Assembly: GCA_902464015.1 (NCBI GenBank)
Contig: CABQHM010000086.1
Span: forward strand, 1 to 10,502
Reading direction: 5' to 3'
DNA length: 10,502 nt
DNA from: an uncultured Coriobacteriales bacterium
GTDB lineage: Bacteria; Actinomycetota; Coriobacteriia; Coriobacteriales; UMGS124
This document shows, in pieces, positions 6,555 through 10,502 of this stretch. Position 1 is the first letter of the stretch, and every line of letters starts with the position of its first letter. Below the pieces are notes generated by a model. That model saw nothing but the letters and a program-made list of their open reading frames with translations, ran no database searches and had not been told where the DNA came from. The position numbers and the translations under genes were made by a program.

Positions 6555-9017
6555 TTGAATGTCTTCGACCGCTACGCACCCTTCGTCCAAGATTTCATCT
6601 ACTCGCATGGTTGGGAGTCGCTGCGCGGCATCCAGGTGGCCGCCGGCGACGCCATCTTCAACACCGACGACAACGTGCTCCTGGCGGCCTCCACAGCCTC
6701 GGGCAAGACCGAGGCCGCGTTCTTCCCGATTCTCACGCTCTTCGACGAGAACCCACCTGCGTCGGTGGGCGCCATCTACGTGGGACCGCTCAAGGCGCTC
6801 ATCAACGACCAGTTCTACCGTCTCAACGACCTGTGTGCCGAGGCGGGTATCCCTGCGTGGCACTGGCACGGCGACGTGAGCGCCTCGCACAAGGCGCGCA
6901 TGCTCAAGAACCCCTCGGGCATCTTGCAAATTACGCCGGAGTCGCTCGAAGCGCTGCTCATGCACAAGCACTCGGCTGTGGCCAGGTTGTTTTGCGATTT
7001 GCGCTTTGTGGTGATTGACGAGGTGCATTCGCTTTTGCGCGGCGATCGCGGAGGACAGACGCTGTGCTGCATCGAGCGCCTCTCGCGCATGGCGGGCGTC
7101 AACCCCCGCCGCATAGGTCTGTCGGCCACCATCGGCGACCCTGAGCTCACCGGCGAGATTCTCTCGCGCGGCACAGGGCGGGGCTGCGTCATTCCGCAGG
7201 TCAAAGAGCAGGGGCGCACCTGGCGGCTCTCCATGGAGCATTTCTTTGTGAGCGGTCCCCAGGCGGTGCAGCGCGGGCCCCATCCGCGCACACAGGTAAG
7301 CGAGCCCGCTGGAGCCGCAGGACCCGCGCTTGAGCCTGCCAGCGACGTGGCGCCCGAGCACGCCGACCCCGGCATCGCCTATATTTTCGAGCACACCAAA
7401 GACGCCAAGTGCCTGGTCTTTGTCAACTCGCGCGAGGAGGCCGAGGCTGTCACCACGAGTCTGCGTCAGTACTGTGAGGCCACGGGGCAGCCCGACCGCT
7501 TTCTCATCCACCACGGCAACCTCTCCTCGTCGTTGCGTGAAAGCGCCGAGGACGCCATGCGCGACGACGATCGCGTGTTTACGACCGTGACCACGGCAAC
7601 CCTCGAGCTTGGCATCGACATCGGCAGGCTCGAGCGGGCCTTTCAGATAGACGCGCCGTTCACGGTGAGCAGCTTCCTGCAGCGCATGGGTCGCACCGGC
7701 AGGCGTGAGCGGCCTTGCGAGATGTGGTTTGTCATGCGCGAGGAGGAACCCGAGGCCCGCGCCCTTATGCCTGAGTGCATTCCCTGGAAGCTTGTGCAGG
7801 GCATCGCCCTTGTGCAGGTGTACCTGGAGGAACGATGGGTCGAGCCGCCACGCACGGGCCGCATGCCCTTCAGCTTGCTCTATCATCAAACCATGGCGAC
7901 GCTTGCCTCGTGTGGAGAGATGAGCCCCGCCCAGCTTGCCAACCAGGTGCTCAACCTGTCGTGCTTCGACGCCATCTCTCCTGACGACTATCGGGTGCTC
8001 CTACGTCATCTTGTTGACATCGACCACATCGAGCGCACCGACGAGGATGGACTCATCGTGGGCCTCGCCGGCGAGCGCGTCACGAGTTCCTATAAGTTCT
8101 ATGCGACGTTCCAGGACAACGAGGAGTACACCTGCCGCAGTGAGTCCATGGAACTCGGTACCATCGTGCAGCCGCCGCCTGCGGGCGAGAAGATTGCTAT
8201 CGCCGGCCATGTGTGGATTGTCGAGGAGGTCGACCACAAGCGCCATGTGGTGTACTGCACACAGGTGAAGGGCAAGGTGCCGGCCTACTTTGGCGAGGTT
8301 GCGGGCGACATCCACACTCATGTGCTCGAACGTATGCAGCGCGTGCTGGCCGAAGACGCGCAGTACATGTACCTCATGGGCAACGCCCAGGCACGCTTGG
8401 AGGAGGCACGCCACGTCGCGCGGGCCTCGGGGCTTGTTGCGGGGCCGGCCTGCCCGGCGGGGGCTTTGCCTGCAGGAGCAGCGCGTCTGCCTCGCCAGGC
8501 GGCGCAAGATGCCGTGTGGGGCGAGGATCCAGCTGACTGGCAGGATGCAGGTGTCGCCGATCCTGGGGGCGTGCGTGACAACGAGGCGCTCATGCGCGGC
8601 TCCGACGCAGGCGAGTTCCCCTATGCTGCCGCTGCCTCTTTGGCCGAGGGCGATTGGCTTATCAACCTGGGTGGCGACACCTGGGCGCTTTTTCCCTGGT
8701 TAGGCACGTATGCGTTCCTGGCGCTCGAGCGTCTCATCAAGATCAAGTGTGCACCTCGCCTGGGCATCAAGGGCATCGATTCGGCCCGACCCTATTACAT
8801 CCAGTTCCGCATGCCGGCCGAGCGAGACGACTTCCTGCAGGTGGTGCAACAAGAGGCGCTTGCGCTTGCCGACCCCATGGAGCTCGTGTATCCCGAGGAA
8901 GTGCCCATCTTCGACAAGTACGACGAGTTCGTGCCCGAATGCCTCGTGCGCAAGGGCTTCGCCTATGGCGTGCTCGACGTCGAGGCCATGCGCACCCGCG
9001 TCCTTACCTGGCAATGA
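6555..9017 (+). CDS. sngC: Lhr-like superfamily 2 DNA helicase, SngC-like
   Basis: An 820-residue DEAD/DEAH-type helicase. The start is taken as TTG 6555, with AGGCGG (6544-6549) overlapping the sngB stop; the nearby ATG 6559 is in another frame. Motif I is AASTASGKT (44-52), motif Ia GPLKALINDQ (77-86), Ib ITPESLEAL (126-134), motif II DEVH (155-158), motif III SAT (190-192), motif IV CLVFVNSREEAE (286-297), motif V TATLELGIDIG (347-357) and motif VI QRMGRTGRR (376-384). The long C-terminal half, conserved in Lhr-type helicases of BREX (BrxHI) and Shango, ends at 820 without a nuclease motif I can see. Two low-complexity inserts are notable: 237-272 between the two RecA domains and 626-695 in the C-terminal half. 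It should translocate on DNA using ATP, working with the ATPase encoded just upstream. No terminator follows the gene clearly. Confidence 0.93.
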   Translation: MNVFDRYAPFVQDFIYSHGWESLRGIQVAAGDAIFNTDDNVLLAASTASGKTEAAFFPILTLFDENPPASVGAIYVGPLKALINDQFYRLNDLCAEAGIPAWHWHGDVSASHKARMLKNPSGILQITPESLEALLMHKHSAVARLFCDLRFVVIDEVHSLLRGDRGGQTLCCIERLSRMAGVNPRRIGLSATIGDPELTGEILSRGTGRGCVIPQVKEQGRTWRLSMEHFFVSGPQAVQRGPHPRTQVSEPAGAAGPALEPASDVAPEHADPGIAYIFEHTKDAKCLVFVNSREEAEAVTTSLRQYCEATGQPDRFLIHHGNLSSSLRESAEDAMRDDDRVFTTVTTATLELGIDIGRLERAFQIDAPFTVSSFLQRMGRTGRRERPCEMWFVMREEEPEARALMPECIPWKLVQGIALVQVYLEERWVEPPRTGRMPFSLLYHQTMATLASCGEMSPAQLANQVLNLSCFDAISPDDYRVLLRHLVDIDHIERTDEDGLIVGLAGERVTSSYKFYATFQDNEEYTCRSESMELGTIVQPPPAGEKIAIAGHVWIVEEVDHKRHVVYCTQVKGKVPAYFGEVAGDIHTHVLERMQRVLAEDAQYMYLMGNAQARLEEARHVARASGLVAGPACPAGALPAGAARLPRQAAQDAVWGEDPADWQDAGVADPGGVRDNEALMRGSDAGEFPYAAAASLAEGDWLINLGGDTWALFPWLGTYAFLALERLIKIKCAPRLGIKGIDSARPYYIQFRMPAERDDFLQVVQQEALALADPMELVYPEEVPIFDKYDEFVPECLVRKGFAYGVLDVEAMRTRVLTWQ

Positions 9018-9037
9018 CACAAGGGGAGGAGTCTACA

Positions 9038-9142
9038 ATGGCACGCCGGCTCTCCTCGTTGCAAATGCAACAGTCCCAGCGGGCAAAGGGGCTATACTGG
9101 ACTGCATCCGTGTGCTTTGCTAAAGAGAGGATGTTTGCATGA
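9038..9142 (+). CDS. Possible 34-residue leader peptide before the XdhC-like gene
   Basis: ATG 9038 has the strongest ribosome site in the area, AAGGGGAGGAG (9021-9031), 6 bases upstream. The frame runs 34 codons and its TGA overlaps the ATG of the next gene as ATGA (9139-9142), the arrangement typical of translational coupling. The peptide (MARRLSSLQMQQ..., ending KERMFA) has no recognisable domain. Against it: the next gene has its own good ribosome site, and a -10 element for a downstream start (9093-9098) lies inside the frame, so transcripts from it would lack this start. It may be chance. Confidence 0.3.
   Translation: MARRLSSLQMQQSQRAKGLYWTASVCFAKERMFA
9058..9098 (+). promoter_or_regulatory. 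Promoter and possible operator of the XdhC-like gene
   Basis: TATACT (9093-9098) is a strong -10 match, giving a start near 9105 and a leader of about 34 bases. No clear -35 lies 16-18 bases upstream. Between 9058 and 9071 sits a 14-base palindrome, GTTGCA-AA-TGCAAC, ending 21 bases before the -10, where an activator or repressor could bind over the -35 region. The regulator is unknown. Confidence 0.45.
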
Positions 9143-10128
9143 AGAAGGAAACGCTCGTTGCCATCGTCGAGGCACTCAAGGAGGGCAAGACGCCGGTTTT
9201 CCCTGCGGAGGACTTCCCCTGCTTCGAGCCGGAGGCCCTTGCGGGCAAGGAGAACGTGACGCCCGTCGTGCTCGATGCCCTCGTCAACGGCATCACTGTG
9301 GCCGACGTGCCCGTTTTCGAGCGTGCCATCGCCGCCATGGACGCTGGCGAGCTTGCCTGGATCGGCTTCAAGCTCGTGTTCGACCCCCGGGCCGCTCAGT
9401 CCAACGTGGACAACGAGGTCACCAAGAAGTATGGCGAGCAGGGTTCTGCCGACGGTGAGCCGCTTGTCTTCTTCTGCAGCGATGCCAAGGAGGTCGTGGC
9501 CAGCCGCGAGTACTCGCCGCGCGACCTGTTCCAGATGAAGGACATCACGCGCGGCCCGGGCATGCACAACGACCAGTTCGCCGGCCTCACCTGGATGAGC
9601 GCCCCGCTCTTCGACAAGGTCCACGTGTGGCTGCTCGGCGCTTCCGACGCTGCCGCTGAGACGGCCGCCCTCGCCGAGCACGTGGGCTTCCGCGTGACGG
9701 TCGTGGACTACGACCCCGCCTACATCAACGAGGAGCGTTTCCCCACCTCTGAGCGTATCTTGCTCCCTGGCCCCGGCTTTGTCGGCATCGACGACATCGA
9801 GTGCGCTCCCGAGGACTATGTGTGCGTCCTTACCCGTGGCCACATGTTCGACCCGCAAGGCTGCGTGTGGGGCACGCGCCAGCACGCGCACTACGTGGGC
9901 ATGATGGGTTGCAAGGGCAAGAACGACACCGTGCATAACCTCGTGCTGGCCCAGGGCGGCACCGAGCTCGACTGGCAGCGCGTCAAGCGCCCCATCGGCC
10001 TCAAGTTTGGCGCCAAGACTCCCGCAGAGCTCGCCATCGCCATCGTCGCCGAGCTCGTGGACGTGCGCTACCAGCAGCGCTACTCTGCCGAGGCCCGCGC
10101 CAAGCACGACGCCAGCCTAGGTAGGTAG
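9139..10128 (+). CDS. XdhC-family protein with atypical N-terminal half
   Basis: A 329-residue protein starting at ATG 9139, with GAGAGG (9125-9130) 8 bases upstream. Residues about 160-308 match the C-terminal Rossmann domain of XdhC: VWLLGASD (163-170) at the nucleotide-binding loop, FRVTVVDYDPAYINEERFP (184-202), YVCVLTRGHMFD (227-238), YVGMMGCKGK (252-261) and IGLKFGAKTPAELAIAIVAE (286-305). XdhC proteins bind molybdenum cofactor and help mature and insert it into xanthine dehydrogenase-type hydroxylases. The loop here is GASD in place of the common GAGH/GGGH. Residues 1-155 lack the usual XdhC/CoxI N-terminal pattern (the GSSPR-like and SGGCLE-like motifs), so this is a divergent member; no molybdoenzyme gene is visible nearby. 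Its exact role is unclear. Confidence 0.87.
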   Translation: MKKETLVAIVEALKEGKTPVFPAEDFPCFEPEALAGKENVTPVVLDALVNGITVADVPVFERAIAAMDAGELAWIGFKLVFDPRAAQSNVDNEVTKKYGEQGSADGEPLVFFCSDAKEVVASREYSPRDLFQMKDITRGPGMHNDQFAGLTWMSAPLFDKVHVWLLGASDAAAETAALAEHVGFRVTVVDYDPAYINEERFPTSERILLPGPGFVGIDDIECAPEDYVCVLTRGHMFDPQGCVWGTRQHAHYVGMMGCKGKNDTVHNLVLAQGGTELDWQRVKRPIGLKFGAKTPAELAIAIVAELVDVRYQQRYSAEARAKHDASLGR

Positions 10129-10164
10129 GGCTCGCCCGAGACGTCCCGCATCGAACCAGCCATG

Positions 10165-10205
10165 AAAAATCCCCCAGCCCACGCCATGTGGACTGGGGGA
10201 TTTTC
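10165..10205. terminator. Bidirectional terminator between convergent genes
   Basis: A perfect 12-bp stem (AAAATCCCCCAG at 10166-10177 with CTGGGGGATTTT at 10193-10204) has a GC-rich core flanked by A and T runs on both sides. The loop can form an additional CCAC/GTGG pairing. It lies between the plus-strand XdhC-like gene and the minus-strand transporter gene and can stop transcription from both. Confidence 0.92.
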
Positions 10206-10243
10206 GTAAGCAAGCAATCGCGGCGTTGCGCCGTGCCGTGCTC

Positions 10244-10502
10244 CTACACCAGCGGGTGGTGGCAGGCGCACATGTGCGGGCCTTCGGGGGTCTGCGCCAG
10301 GCAGCGCAGCTTGGGGCTCTCGGTGCGACACAGCTCGTCGGCGTAGGGGCACCTCGGGTGGAAGCGGCAACCGCTGGGCAGGTTGATGGGGGAGGGGAGC
10401 TCGCCCAGAACAGCCGCCTTCTTGTCGTCCACCTTGTTCTCCTCCATGGAGGGGGCGGCGGCAAGAAGCACCTTGGTGTAGGGGTGGGCCGGCGCGGTGT
10501 AC
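10244..10502 (-). CDS. Oligopeptide/dipeptide ABC transporter ATPase, C-terminal part
   Basis: The last 85 residues of a minus-strand gene that continues past the right edge; the stop is TAG at 10244-10246 on the complement. The reading frame begins in AHPYTKVLLAAAP, then ELPSPINLPSGCRFHPRCP and ends CACHHPLV. This is the oligopeptide/dipeptide transporter C-terminal extension found after the nucleotide-binding domain of OppD/OppF/DppD/DppF proteins; the PSP..PSGC.FH.RCP form fits the OppF/DppF type best. These ATPases power import of peptides through a membrane permease pair. Six cysteines occur in this tail, in the region where some family members carry an iron-sulphur cluster. The catalytic domain lies outside the window, so the exact paralogue and symbol cannot be fixed. 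A shared terminator at 10165-10205 follows it. Confidence 0.93.
   Translation of the reverse strand, partial: YTAPAHPYTKVLLAAAPSMEENKVDDKKAAVLGELPSPINLPSGCRFHPRCPYADELCRTESPKLRCLAQTPEGPHMCACHHPLV

Noticed and set aside
4908..7889. Minus-strand open frame of 993 codons opposite sngB and sngC
   Set aside because: It is antisense to two genes with complete ATPase and helicase motifs. Its translation is rich in Arg, Gly, His, Val and Leu with no domain, as expected for the complementary frame of GC-rich coding DNA.
2892..9017. A BREX (Pgl) system
   Set aside because: The ATPase and helicase resemble BrxD and BrxHI, but no methylase PglX, phosphatase PglZ, BrxA, BrxB or BrxC is present, and the TerB protein points to Shango.
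9004..10107. Minus-strand open frame of 367 codons opposite the XdhC-like gene
   Set aside because: The plus strand encodes a recognisable XdhC Rossmann domain with its own ribosome site; the antisense translation shows nothing.
1..10502. CRISPR array
   Set aside because: No regularly spaced repeats of suitable length were seen.

Overview
The window is GC-rich chromosomal DNA with Shine-Dalgarno-led genes, ATG/TTG starts and intrinsic terminators. The overall look, together with an XdhC-family gene and an Opp/Dpp-type peptide transporter, suggests a high-GC anaerobe, most likely a gut actinobacterium of the Coriobacteriia. That placement is a judgement from style, not a search result.

Layout. 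Positions 1-61 hold the end of an upstream transcription unit with its terminator. Positions 62-640 hold no gene I can support, but include a striking 19-bp hairpin at 373-423. A complete tRNA-Gly(GCC) with encoded CCA lies on the minus strand (678-753) with its own terminator. Next comes a plus-strand pair: a secreted acidic protein of unknown function (978-2063) and, 3 bases later, a HAD-family phosphatase of the phosphoglycolate phosphatase type (2067-2735), closed by a probable terminator at 2780-2818.

The centre of interest is 2892-9017, three consecutive plus-strand genes: a TerB-N/TerB-C protein, a DUF2791 (BrxD-like) P-loop ATPase and an Lhr-like superfamily 2 helicase. This gene order and domain content match the anti-phage system named Shango (SngA, SngB, SngC). 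The related trio was predicted earlier from comparative genomics of Ter-domain systems. BrxD- and Lhr-like proteins are also shared with some BREX types, but no BREX methylase or PglZ is present here. All three proteins carry long Ala/Gly/Ser/Pro-rich stretches between or after conserved domains, which may mark a lineage-specific version. In this system the ATPase and helicase would act on DNA, and the TerB protein would be the sensor or coupling part; that division of labour is inference.

Downstream (9018-9138) is a short regulatory region with a -10 element, a 14-bp palindrome and a possible 34-codon leader frame. It precedes an XdhC-family gene (9139-10128) whose C-terminal Rossmann domain is clear but whose N-terminal half does not resemble the usual XdhC/CoxI domain. 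A bidirectional terminator (10165-10205) separates it from the 3' end of a minus-strand oligopeptide/dipeptide ABC transporter ATPase gene that runs off the right edge.
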